This document shows positions 1-7,957 of a stretch of 64,000 nt of DNA, in pieces. The notes beneath the pieces were generated by a model that did not search any database, was not told the DNA's origin, and saw only the letters and a list, made by a program, of their open reading frames with translations. The stretch covers positions 434,001 to 498,000 of the forward strand of contig NCGJ01000002.1 in NCBI GenBank assembly GCA_002281555.1, given 5' to 3'. The position numbers were made by a program, and so were the translations under genes. The stretch is from Hydrogenophilales bacterium 28-61-23 (lineage in GTDB: Bacteria; Pseudomonadota; Gammaproteobacteria; Burkholderiales; Thiobacillaceae). Numbering within the stretch: the stretch's first letter is position 1; each line of letters begins with the position of its first letter.

Positions 1-1264
1 CCTGGTCGATGATCTGCACAGTGATCTCGCAGGGCAGGGCGGTCACGTGATGCAGGCCGGTGCTCATGGCCATCTTGGCGTACTTGGGCGAACAGGCCTC
101 GATCACATGGTTGTTGCCGGGCAGGGTGAGCGGCGTGGCGCGCGCCGAACGCCAGCTCGAACCAGGGCTCAGGATGCTGTCCAGGGGCGTGCCATTGACG
201 ACCGTCGGGTGCGTGCCCTGGGTCGGCGTGTTGTTGATGCTCATGGTGTTGATGATGGCCTGGGTCACCGCCGTGGACTCGGCCGCGCTGAACGCCGCGC
301 CGTCGGCCTTGGTGTAGCCGATATGCAGATAGGGCGACTGGTAGGGCGAGTTGGCGACCACCTCGACCACCTGCTCCATGCTCCGGTATTTCGGCCCGAG
401 CTGCTTGTCGACGACCTTGGTCTTGGCGTCGAACTCGGTCATGGCATGCAGCACGACCGCCCGGATCTCGGCCTTGACCTGGGGCGGCAGGTCGGCGATC
501 GCCTCGGCGAAGGCCGGGTCGGCCATGTCCGCGCTGAACAGCACGTCGGTGAAGAACAGCGAGAAGATGGCGTTGGGGTCGAGCATGTCGACATAGATGT
601 GCTCGTCGTCGTTCCAGATGGAGACCTCGCAGGGCAGCGCGGGGGTATGGCTGTAGCCGTTGACGATCTTCCGGTCGCCGACGATGGGCGAGACCCCCAG
701 GGCCTGTTTGGCGTAGTGCTCGTTGCAGAAATCCAGCACGCTGGCCTTCTTGGTGTTGGCCGCAGTTACCGTGCCGTCCGCCAGATAGGCCGGGTCATTG
801 GGGTCGATGGGCTCGGGCGAGGGGATTTCGATGATGGCCTGGCTGATTTCGGCATCCGTGCAGGTCTGGGTCTTGCGGCAGTTCAGGGAGGTGCCGCCCA
901 GCACCCAGTCGTCGCCCTTGATGATGGTCGTGCCGAGCACGGCCGAGTCCTTGTAGCGGGCGACGTAATTGGCCAGGGCCAGGGCGGCGGCCTGCACCTT
1001 GGCGTAGGTGGCCTTGTGGTCGACCTGGCCATTTTCGTCCCGCACCACCGGCAGGCGCGCCACGCGGTTGTAGGGGGTGATGGTGGCGAAATCGTCATGC
1101 CCGTAACCGTGGCCATGGCCATGCCGGTGTTCGTGGCCATGGCCCGCGAGCGCCGGCTGCATGCTCATGGCCAGGCCCAGGACCGCCGTGCCGCACAGGG
1201 TTTTCCTGACCCAGCCCTTGCCGGGGGCCTGGGTTGGTTTTTTGTTATTGGATTTACGCTGCAT
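1..1264 (-). CDS. Secreted His-rich protein with duplicated DUF302-like domains (partial)
   Basis: The frame is open from an ATG at 1264 (preceded by GAGGAGA) to the left edge, giving 421 residues without a stop, so the C-terminus is missing. Residues 1-40 form a signal peptide with an Arg/Lys-rich start and probable cleavage after ALA. The mature protein begins with a His/Gly-rich stretch (about residues 41-58) of metal-binding appearance. Two copies of a DUF302-like motif are visible: a Cys followed by xxxYAK (C180, C391) and then ALPCE (about 209-213 and 409-413). Another DUF302 protein lies at 61143-61697. DUF302 proteins are poorly characterised, so I assign no reaction; periplasmic location is inferred. 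Open frames on the opposite strand are shadows. Confidence 0.75.
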   Translation of the reverse strand, partial: MQRKSNNKKPTQAPGKGWVRKTLCGTAVLGLAMSMQPALAGHGHEHRHGHGHGYGHDDFATITPYNRVARLPVVRDENGQVDHKATYAKVQAAALALANYVARYKDSAVLGTTIIKGDDWVLGGTSLNCRKTQTCTDAEISQAIIEIPSPEPIDPNDPAYLADGTVTAANTKKASVLDFCNEHYAKQALGVSPIVGDRKIVNGYSHTPALPCEVSIWNDDEHIYVDMLDPNAIFSLFFTDVLFSADMADPAFAEAIADLPPQVKAEIRAVVLHAMTEFDAKTKVVDKQLGPKYRSMEQVVEVVANSPYQSPYLHIGYTKADGAAFSAAESTAVTQAIINTMSINNTPTQGTHPTVVNGTPLDSILSPGSSWRSARATPLTLPGNNHVIEACSPKYAKMAMSTGLHHVTALPCEITVQIIDQ

Positions 1265-1615
1265 TTCACTGTCTCCTCGGTTGATTGATGTCGCTTCGGG
1301 TGGGCGAGTCATGAATGCCCGGTTCCTGCCCGGGCCCGCCACTCTTCCCCTTCGTGGTGGCGGCCCGGCGCCGGGATTTCCCCATTCAGACACCCTGAAT
1401 GGCGTCCCATGACTCGCCTCCGATGTCCAAATTAACAGTCCGGGAGGGGAATGCCAGTTACTTGTTCGTCGATATTCGTATGGATGCGTCGAGATTTATT
1501 CCGTTACGAATCAATGGGATATTTCGTCTAATCGGTGCGTTTCGACGAAAACGGACGGCGGGTGGGGCGGGAACGGCAAGGCGCCCGGTCGGGCGGCGCG
1601 AGGGAAGGGGACGGA
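1265..1615. other. Intergenic region, upstream of the DUF302-like gene
   Basis: These 351 bases separate the 5' end of the DUF302-like gene from the 3' end of the sensor gene. They hold an imperfect GC-rich inverted repeat around 1330-1370 (GGGCCCGCCAC against GTGGCGGCCC) and a weaker one at about 1519-1550 (TTTCGTC against GACGAAA). Neither has a convincing U-run. I see no coding sequence; the promoter of the DUF302-like gene should lie here but no clear -35/-10 pair stands out. Confidence 0.4.
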
Positions 1616-3487
1616 TCAGTCCGCGGAGGGCTTGATACCCGAGATCAGCAGTCGGAAATCGCTCAGCGCCTGCTGGAGCTTCTTGCGCTCCAGGGTCGAT
1701 TTGCGGCCCAGCTGCTTGAGCACGAACTCGGCGGTATCGATGACCCGCTGGGTGCGAGGGTTCTTGGGGCAGGTCTCGATGTTCAGGTATTTGTCCAGGG
1801 TGCGGGTGGTGGGGGTCGACTTGTCGATATACACCGGCCAGATGCGGCTTTCCTCGGCCAGGTCCAGCTTGCTCTTGTCCAGGTCGTGTTCCCAGCAGGC
1901 CAGGGCGCAGAGCATGACATTGACTGTCTGTTCGCGGATGGCCGGCCGCTCGGGGCCGGATTCCGCGCCCTCGCCACCCAGCAGCTCGATGCTGGATGCC
2001 GCCGACATGAAGCCCGGCGCGTTGCGGGCGATCTCCAGCAGGCTGTTGAGGGATTCCTCCACCGCGTTCATGCGCTGTTCGTTGCGCTGGAAACTGGTGA
2101 CCACGGTCTCCGCGGACAGCAGCTCGTCGGCCTTCGGCAGGGAATACAGCACCACCGCATAACCCTGGCCCCCCCGTACGTCCAGCGAACAGATCATGGC
2201 GTCCCGCTCGACGCGGGTGCCGTCCTTGCGGATGCAGGCGAGGCGCGCCGGGAGCTTGCCGCTCGCCGGCGCATTGAGGAGTCCGGCATCGCGCATCAGG
2301 CCGACGATGTCGTCGCCGAACAGGTCGCCCAGGTCCAGGTCGCCGATCTCATCGGGGGTGTAGCCGAACAGGGTCGCGGCCCCCCGGTTGATATACACCG
2401 CCTCCTGATCGTTGCCGAAACACAGGATCGCGCTGTCATCCAGGTCCAGCAGGCGTTCCAGGTCGTTGGTGCGGCGCCGTACCTGGTGGGCCATGGCGTT
2501 GAAGGTTTCGGCGAGCACGGAAAAGTCGCGCAGGCCCCGGTCATCCACGGTCAGATCCAGTTTGCCGCCGGCCATCTGCTTCATGTCCCGCACCATGCGC
2601 TTGACCGGCACGAACAGGAAACGGTTGAACAGCCACAGGGCGAACAGCAGGGTGATGATGGTCAGCAGCAGGAAACCGCTGACCGTGACGGTGCGCGTCC
2701 GCTCCATTTCCGCGTTGAGTCGTTCCACGTTCTCGTAGCCGACGATCCGGAACGCGGCCTGGCCATCGGAGGAAAACAGCATGTACTCCACCGGCAGGAG
2801 ATGGTCCGGGTGATTCGGCGCGCCGACGATGATGGGCTCGCCGGCCGGGGAAAAGATGCTGATCGGCGTCCGGGTGATGGCGCCGATGTCCGGGAGATTG
2901 AACACCGGGTTGATGATGATCTCCATATAACCGATGGGGCGCAGGCCGCCGATGGGCACGAGGGTGGAATGCATCGGGCCCCTGGCGGAGATCCACAGCG
3001 CATCGCTGGCCTTCAGGCGTTCGACGCCGGGTCTCCCCGCGAGGGTCTTGGCAAGCGGGGCGGCCAGGGACGGGGCCAGGCCGACCATGCCCTTGCCGCT
3101 CTCGGCGATGAACTTCAGGTCCAGGTCGTAGATCCGGATCTTCTCCAGATTGATGTTGGCGAAGCCGACGAAGCCGTTGATGAACGGGTCGTCCAGCAGC
3201 GCGACCAGCCGCTCCCGGCCGCCTGGCGCACCGGCCTGGCGGATGGCCTGGATCATCTCGTCGCTATGGCCGAGGTGCATGCCCAATTCGAAGGTGTGGC
3301 CGCGCACCGCTTTGAGCATCTCCTGTGAGGCCACCTCGATCACCCGCGACAGGCTGTTGATCTGGGCATCGAGGGCGGTCTGCCGGAAGTAGCTCCCGGC
3401 CAGCAGGGACAGGACGCTGGCGACTCCTCCGATCATCACGAAGATGATGATCGTGACGGCCTTGATGGAGAGCGTTTCAATGCGCAT
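1616..3487 (-). CDS. Membrane sensor protein with HAMP and PAS domains, no recognised output domain
   Basis: About 623 aa from the ATG at 3487; a GTG at 3541 in the same frame would add 18 residues, and neither start has a good ribosome-binding site. With the ATG start, a membrane helix at about 9-30 precedes a periplasmic sensing region (about 31-265), a second helix (about 268-293), HAMP (about 293-345) and PAS (about 350-452). The last 170 residues match no kinase, GGDEF, EAL or methyl-accepting domain that I recognise; they are helical and contain a Cys-rich YLNIETCPKNPR segment. It is the last gene of the cbbM-cbbQ-mazEF-cbbO-rhodanese run, 61 bases after the rhodanese, suggesting signalling linked to carbon or sulfur metabolism. 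Confidence 0.8.
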   Translation of the reverse strand: MRIETLSIKAVTIIIFVMIGGVASVLSLLAGSYFRQTALDAQINSLSRVIEVASQEMLKAVRGHTFELGMHLGHSDEMIQAIRQAGAPGGRERLVALLDDPFINGFVGFANINLEKIRIYDLDLKFIAESGKGMVGLAPSLAAPLAKTLAGRPGVERLKASDALWISARGPMHSTLVPIGGLRPIGYMEIIINPVFNLPDIGAITRTPISIFSPAGEPIIVGAPNHPDHLLPVEYMLFSSDGQAAFRIVGYENVERLNAEMERTRTVTVSGFLLLTIITLLFALWLFNRFLFVPVKRMVRDMKQMAGGKLDLTVDDRGLRDFSVLAETFNAMAHQVRRRTNDLERLLDLDDSAILCFGNDQEAVYINRGAATLFGYTPDEIGDLDLGDLFGDDIVGLMRDAGLLNAPASGKLPARLACIRKDGTRVERDAMICSLDVRGGQGYAVVLYSLPKADELLSAETVVTSFQRNEQRMNAVEESLNSLLEIARNAPGFMSAASSIELLGGEGAESGPERPAIREQTVNVMLCALACWEHDLDKSKLDLAEESRIWPVYIDKSTPTTRTLDKYLNIETCPKNPRTQRVIDTAEFVLKQLGRKSTLERKKLQQALSDFRLLISGIKPSAD

Positions 3488-3548
3488 GGAGGCGTGGGGA
3501 GGCTTGGGGAGATTGCCGTGGTTGCGGGCGCCGGCCGTCACTCACGGT

Positions 3549-4007
3549 CTAGTCCGTGATGGCCGGCAGGCGCTTGTCCGTCCATTCCTTCCAGCCGCCA
3601 CGGAACCAGAACACATTTCTGTAGCCCCAGGCCATGGCCTTGCGGATGGCGTCGCTGCTGCGCAGGCAGCGCGGGCCATTGCAGTAGAAGATGAGCGTGG
3701 CCGATTTGTCGGCGCTGATCTTTTCCAGATCCTCCCGCTCCATGCCGGTATTCAGCAGGCTGATGGCGCCCTCGATATGTCCTTTCGAGTATTCGGATTT
3801 CTTGCGCGAATCGATGAGGATCAGGCCGGGTTTCGAGAGGATCAGTTCCACGACCTGTTCCGCAGTGACGGTGATCGCCCCCGGGATGCTTTCCGGCGCG
3901 TGGGGCTTTTCCGCCGCCTGGCCGGAAAACGGCAGGAGACCGTACAGCATCAAGCCCAGGGCCAGCAGCCGGGCATGCGGGTATTGGGAATCAAGTCTGG
4001 GCGGCAT
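3549..4007 (-). CDS. Periplasmic single-domain rhodanese
   Basis: 152 aa from the ATG at 4007; a longer frame to 4103 exists, but the signal peptide (LLALGLMLYGLLPFSGQAA) fits the shorter form. One rhodanese domain has the motif YSKGHIEGAI and the active-site loop FYCNGPRCLRSS, whose first Cys would carry the persulfide. Rhodaneses move sulfane sulfur between thiosulfate or persulfides and acceptors such as cyanide or thiols. The gene follows cbbO by 99 bases in the form II RuBisCO operon, and another rhodanese with the same CNG-type loop lies at 20990-21436 near the form I operon. A role in handling sulfur intermediates is inferred. Confidence 0.85.
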   Translation of the reverse strand: MPPRLDSQYPHARLLALGLMLYGLLPFSGQAAEKPHAPESIPGAITVTAEQVVELILSKPGLILIDSRKKSEYSKGHIEGAISLLNTGMEREDLEKISADKSATLIFYCNGPRCLRSSDAIRKAMAWGYRNVFWFRGGWKEWTDKRLPAITD

Positions 4008-4106
4008 GATGTGCGTTCGTCGGCGGAAGCGATCGGCGCCATGATGGGACAGTGGCCACACTGTGGCAACGGGAGCCCAGGCGCGCCGAAAACACCAAAA
4101 CAATGC

Positions 4107-6374
4107 TTATTTGGTCAACGCCAGGAACAGCTCCGGCAGCTTTTCCGGCAGGCGCTGGATGTTGTCGATGACGGTGTATTGGCGGCCGAAGATAGTGCTG
4201 ACGTACTCGTCGGCTTTCGGGTCGAGGCTGATGCAGTAGGTGAAGATGCCTTTGCGGTCGAGTTCCTTCACTGCCTGGCGGGTGTCTTCGATCAGCAACT
4301 GCTCGTCGTTGGTGTCGACGTCGGACGGCTGGCCGTCGGTCAGGATCAGCATCAGTTTCTTGTCGGCCGGGCGCGCTTCCAGGTAATGCGCGGCGTGGCG
4401 CATGGCCGCGCCCATGCGGGTCGAGTATGCGGCCTGCATGGCGGCCAGACGGGCCTTGGCCTCGTCGCCCCAGCGTTCGCCATAGCCCTTGATATGCAGG
4501 TAGCGCACGTCGTGGCGGGTGTTGGAGTGGAAGCCGGCGATGGCGAAGGCGTCGCCCAGTTGTTCCACCGCCCAGGCCAGCAGCGTGACGGCTTCCTGGC
4601 TGAGTTCGAGGATGGTCTGCTCTGAGCCGGCGGCTTTCTCGTTCAAGGATTCCGACAGGTCGAGCAGCAGCATGACGGCGATGTCGCGACCGTCGGTGCG
4701 GTGGCTCATGTTGATGCGCGGGTCGGGATTGGCGCCGCCCTTGAAGTCGATCAGCGAGCGGATGGCGACGTCGAGGTCGAGTTCGCTGCCTTCTTCCTGA
4801 TAGCGGATGCGCACCTTGTCCTGCGGTTTGAGCAGGTCGAGGATGCGTTTCAGGCGCTTGGCCAGCGCGCTGTGTTTTTCCAGCAGCCGGTCGATTTCGG
4901 CCGGGTTGCCTTTCGGATGCAAAGCCTCGTAGACGCTGGCCCAGTCCGGGCGGTAGGTCTGGCTGTGGTAGTCCCACTCCGGGTAGTGGCGTGGCGGCAG
5001 GCCTTTTTCTTCTTCACTGGGCGTGCGCTTTTTCTCCTTCTCGAACATCTCTTCATCGTCGCTTTCCTCGATGAACAGCCACATCTGGCGGTTGTCGTCG
5101 CGGTAGTCGACCACGGTGTCGTCGAAGTGAACCTTGGCGTACTGGTCGCTCTGGCGGCGCGTCTTGGCGACATAGCTTAACGCCAGCGTGGCGATGTCTT
5201 TGGTATTCGACTCACCTTGCGCCATCAGGGCATGGAAGCGCTCGGTGAAGGTCAGCAGGTCGGCATCGCGATAGCCATGTTCCGGGTCGAGCAGCGCGCG
5301 CGACAGCATTGCCATGCGGTGGCGCAGACAGGAGGTGGTTTCCGGATCGCAGGCGTCTTCGACCGGCTTCGGGTGCAGCGCCAGGAAGATGCGCTTCAGG
5401 CCGGGATATTCGCGGCACAGCAGCGTTTCGATGCGGCAGTCTTCGAAGAACTCCACCGCCATGCGCTGGAACGGGCTCCAGTTGTCGGCGATCTGGGCGG
5501 TGGTCCAGCGACGGTGGCCGACCATGTGGGCGAGGGTGGCGCGGTAGCGGTCGATGCCGGGGATGGTATTGGCATCGTCGTAGACATCGGGTATGCGCAT
5601 GCCCAGCTTGTCGTAATACGGCACCGGCTTGCGCAGCTCGTCGAAGGCGGTGGAGTACGGCACCAGTTGCTCGGACGCCTGCCAGAGGCCGCGCAGGTAG
5701 AGGTCGAGCTTGCGTTCCACGTCCATGAACAAGGTGCCGTGGCGTTCGCGTTGCAACACGGCGCGGCTGTCGGCGGACTGGACGGTGAAGTAGTCCTTCT
5801 GCCGTTCCGGGTGGCCGCGGTAATTGCGGATGCCGTATTCGACCCAGTTCTTCAGGCCGACCAGGCTGAGCTGGCCGAGCAAAAACGGCGCCTGGGCGAA
5901 GAAATCGGGCAGGCCCGGGCTGGGGAAAGTGGTGTGATGGCCGTGGATGGAGCCGGTGGTGCGCTCCATGAAATCGAGGGTGATGTCCAGGTAATGCCGC
6001 ATCCGCTCCTGCGAGTGAAGACGGCGAGCAACCGGCGCCAGGGTTTGCAGGAAGGGGGTGATGGCCTTGCTGTTGGGCGACTTCTGCATGCGCATGATGA
6101 CCGCCATGATCTCGGGCAGCGCGTCCTCGCCCAGGGCCTTGGCGGCGGAAGGCCACTCCTCCAGGAACGCCAGCATCGGCTCGACGCCGCGCCCCAGCTT
6201 GCCGATGACGCGGGCCGCTTCCAGATAGGCGTTGATGCCTTCTCGCGTCAGGATGGCCAGGGCTTCCGCCATGACATCCTCGAACACGTCTTCGACCGGC
6301 TTGAAGTGGGTGTCGATCTGGGCCCAGTAGGCCTTCATCAGGGGGTGCTGGTATTCGGTTTCGGCGACGGTCAT
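4107..6374 (-). CDS. cbbO: CbbO-type von Willebrand A protein of the form II RuBisCO operon
   Basis: 755 aa from the ATG at 6374. CbbO works with the AAA+ protein CbbQ to remove inhibitory sugar phosphates from RuBisCO. The C-terminal VWA domain carries the metal site DLSES and the later LTDGQPSDVD, matching a MIDAS. The protein is clearly homologous to the cbbO at 14361-16727 (788 aa), sharing the IDIH-like central block and the C-terminal RLPEKLP. The ATG overlaps the stop of mazF as ATGA (6371-6374), so translation is probably coupled to the toxin gene. By its position with cbbM and cbbQ it should be the CbbO partner for form II RuBisCO. Similarity to NorD is a family-level feature. Confidence 0.93.
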   Translation of the reverse strand: MTVAETEYQHPLMKAYWAQIDTHFKPVEDVFEDVMAEALAILTREGINAYLEAARVIGKLGRGVEPMLAFLEEWPSAAKALGEDALPEIMAVIMRMQKSPNSKAITPFLQTLAPVARRLHSQERMRHYLDITLDFMERTTGSIHGHHTTFPSPGLPDFFAQAPFLLGQLSLVGLKNWVEYGIRNYRGHPERQKDYFTVQSADSRAVLQRERHGTLFMDVERKLDLYLRGLWQASEQLVPYSTAFDELRKPVPYYDKLGMRIPDVYDDANTIPGIDRYRATLAHMVGHRRWTTAQIADNWSPFQRMAVEFFEDCRIETLLCREYPGLKRIFLALHPKPVEDACDPETTSCLRHRMAMLSRALLDPEHGYRDADLLTFTERFHALMAQGESNTKDIATLALSYVAKTRRQSDQYAKVHFDDTVVDYRDDNRQMWLFIEESDDEEMFEKEKKRTPSEEEKGLPPRHYPEWDYHSQTYRPDWASVYEALHPKGNPAEIDRLLEKHSALAKRLKRILDLLKPQDKVRIRYQEEGSELDLDVAIRSLIDFKGGANPDPRINMSHRTDGRDIAVMLLLDLSESLNEKAAGSEQTILELSQEAVTLLAWAVEQLGDAFAIAGFHSNTRHDVRYLHIKGYGERWGDEAKARLAAMQAAYSTRMGAAMRHAAHYLEARPADKKLMLILTDGQPSDVDTNDEQLLIEDTRQAVKELDRKGIFTYCISLDPKADEYVSTIFGRQYTVIDNIQRLPEKLPELFLALTK

Positions 6375-6724
6375 GGCTGTGGTGGGTTCAACGTCAGCAG
6401 TGCGCCGATCTTGGCGCGGATTTCCGAGATTTCGTCCGGTGTGGCGCGGCCCTTGCGTTCCGCTTGCCGCGTTTGCCAATCCAGGCTCTTGACCTGGTCA
6501 GCCAGAGCAGCGCCCGTGGCGCCCTGGCCACTTAACAAAACCTCGAAGGGATAACCCTTGATCTGGTTGGTGATAGGCACGCACACCAGCAGTCCGGATT
6601 TCAGGTTGTATGCCTTGGGGCTCAACACCACGGTGGGCCTTCGCCCGGCCTGTTCATGGCCGCTGTGCGGGGTGAAGTTCAGCCATACGATGTCGCCGAC
6701 ATCAGGCACGTAGGACAAGGTCAT
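6371..6724 (-). CDS. mazF: MazF/PemK-family toxin (endoribonuclease)
   Basis: 117 aa. The N-terminus has the MazF/PemK pattern: GDIVWLNFTPHSGHEQAGRR, then PTVVLSP and VPITNQIKGYPF. The family cleaves RNA at short sequences and is inhibited by a MazE/AbrB-type antitoxin. The ATG overlaps the antitoxin stop (TGATG at 6722-6726) and the toxin stop overlaps the cbbO start (ATGA), so antitoxin, toxin and cbbO form one translationally coupled string. Length and the conserved N-terminal Arg-Pro region are normal, so the toxin looks intact. Its place inside a CBB operon is unusual. Confidence 0.92.
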   Translation of the reverse strand: MTLSYVPDVGDIVWLNFTPHSGHEQAGRRPTVVLSPKAYNLKSGLLVCVPITNQIKGYPFEVLLSGQGATGAALADQVKSLDWQTRQAERKGRATPDEISEIRAKIGALLTLNPPQP

Positions 6725-6966
6725 CAGAGCAGTTCCCGCCCCTGCGGCAGGCCGAAGTCCACCGCGTCGTGGCGATTTGCTTCGGTCATGCCAGCCAGCA
6801 AGGCATCCAGGCTGAAAGCGGGCGCGACCGGCTCGATGATCACCCGGCCATCCACGGCCTTGACCTCGACCGCCTGATCCAGGGTCAGATGTGCGGCTTC
6901 CATCACGGCGGCGGGAATGCGTACCGCAGGGCTATTGCCCCATTTGCGCAGAACTTGTTGAGCCAT
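6724..6966 (-). CDS. mazE: MazE/AbrB-family antitoxin
   Basis: 80 aa. The N-terminus (VLRKWGNSPAVRIPAAVME) is the swapped-hairpin AbrB/MazE DNA-binding fold; the acidic C-terminal half should bind MazF. It begins 61 bases after cbbQ, with a weak ribosome-binding site, and ends sharing one base with the mazF start. MazE proteins usually repress their own promoter together with the toxin; a promoter inside the 61-base gap cannot be excluded, but I see no clear palindrome there. Confidence 0.92.
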   Translation of the reverse strand: MAQQVLRKWGNSPAVRIPAAVMEAAHLTLDQAVEVKAVDGRVIIEPVAPAFSLDALLAGMTEANRHDAVDFGLPQGRELL

Positions 6967-7027
6967 GGCCTTGCCTCATGTAGAAACAATGTTGATACGC
7001 CAGCATAGCAGCGTTTCCACCGATGCT

Positions 7028-7831
7028 CTACGCAAACGTCGCATCAATCGAGTGATCCAGCGTCTCGCGGATGTCGGCATCGTCGGTGATCGGGCGCACC
7101 AGCGCCATGCGGCAGGCGTCGAGCGGATCGACGCCGTCCTTGATCAATGTCGCGGCGTAGACCAGCAAGCGGGTGGAGATGCCTTCGTCCAGGCCGTGGC
7201 CTTTCAGGTTGCGCGCGGTCTGGCCGATTTTGACCAGCTTGCCGGCGGTGGCTTCGTCCAGACCGGTTTCCTTGGCCAGGATGGTGGTCTCCAGCGCGGC
7301 ATCCGGGTAGTCGAAATCGAAGGCGGTGAAGCGCTGCTTGGTCGACTGCTTCAAATCCTTCATCAGCGACTGGTAGCCGGGGTTGTAGGAGATGACCAAC
7401 TGGAAGTCGGGGTGGGCGTGGATCAGCTCGCCCTTCTTGTCCAGCGGCAGGGTGCGGCGGTGGTCGGTCAGTGGGTGGATCACCACGGTGGTGTCCTGGC
7501 GCGCTTCGACGATTTCGTCCAGATAGCAGATGGCGCCGATGCGGGCGGCGACAGTGAGCGGGCCGTCCAGCCAGCGGGTGCCGTTGGCTTCCAGCAGGTA
7601 ACGGCCGACCAGGTCGGATGCGGTCATGTCTTCGTTGCAGGCCACGGTTATCAGCGGCTTGTTCAGCTTCCACGCCATGTATTCGACGAAGCGCGATTTG
7701 CCGCAGCCGGTCGGGCCTTTCACCATCACCGGCAGGCGGTTGCGGTAGGCGGCTTCGTAGAGTTGAACTTCCTTGCCCTGGGCCTGGTAGTAGGGTTCGG
7801 TGTTTACTTTGTATTGCTCTTTGTCGGTCAT
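7028..7831 (-). CDS. cbbQ: CbbQ, AAA+ RuBisCO activase subunit of the form II operon
   Basis: 267 aa from the ATG at 7831, preceded by GGGAG at good spacing. The MoxR-type AAA+ domain shows Walker [10 protein letters not shown], Walker [11 protein letters not shown] and a sensor region (ISYNPGYQ). CbbQ forms hexamers that, with CbbO, remodel inhibited RuBisCO using ATP. It is close in sequence and identical in length to the CbbQ at 16779-17582. It lies downstream of cbbM, separated by a terminator hairpin and a long inverted repeat, and upstream of mazEF and cbbO. Confidence 0.95.
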   Translation of the reverse strand: MTDKEQYKVNTEPYYQAQGKEVQLYEAAYRNRLPVMVKGPTGCGKSRFVEYMAWKLNKPLITVACNEDMTASDLVGRYLLEANGTRWLDGPLTVAARIGAICYLDEIVEARQDTTVVIHPLTDHRRTLPLDKKGELIHAHPDFQLVISYNPGYQSLMKDLKQSTKQRFTAFDFDYPDAALETTILAKETGLDEATAGKLVKIGQTARNLKGHGLDEGISTRLLVYAATLIKDGVDPLDACRMALVRPITDDADIRETLDHSIDATFA

Positions 7832-7840
7832 TTTGACTCC

Positions 7841-7893
7841 CGTAGGGTGCGCCATGCGCACCATCCGATTCGGTGCGCATGGCGCACCCTACG
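7841..7893. repeat. Dispersed intergenic inverted repeat, GTAGGGTGCGC type
   Basis: Two perfect 22-base arms (7841-7862 and 7872-7893) begin CGTAGGGTGCGCCATGCG and flank a 9-base loop. The element lies between the cbbM terminator and cbbQ, so the transcript reaching cbbQ would carry a very stable hairpin just before its ribosome-binding site. A shorter member of the same type sits at 16748-16768. Repeats of this kind are scattered between genes in many proteobacteria. Confidence 0.85.
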
Positions 7894-7898
7894 AAGTA

Positions 7899-7926
7899 AA
7901 ACGCCCCCAGCGAACCGGGGGCGTTT
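7899..7926 (-). terminator. Hairpin terminator after cbbM
   Basis: On the minus strand AAACGCCCCC pairs perfectly with GGGGGCGTTT around an 8-base loop, followed by TTTTAC. It starts 32 bases after the cbbM stop. It should end most transcripts after cbbM and lower expression of cbbQ and the genes beyond. Confidence 0.8.
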
Positions 7927-7957
7927 CTCAACTTACTACATGCAGCGGACGTTCGAC

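Noticed and set aside
1330-1550. Terminators in the gap between the DUF302-like and sensor genes
   Set aside because: The inverted repeats are imperfect and lack a U-run on either strand.
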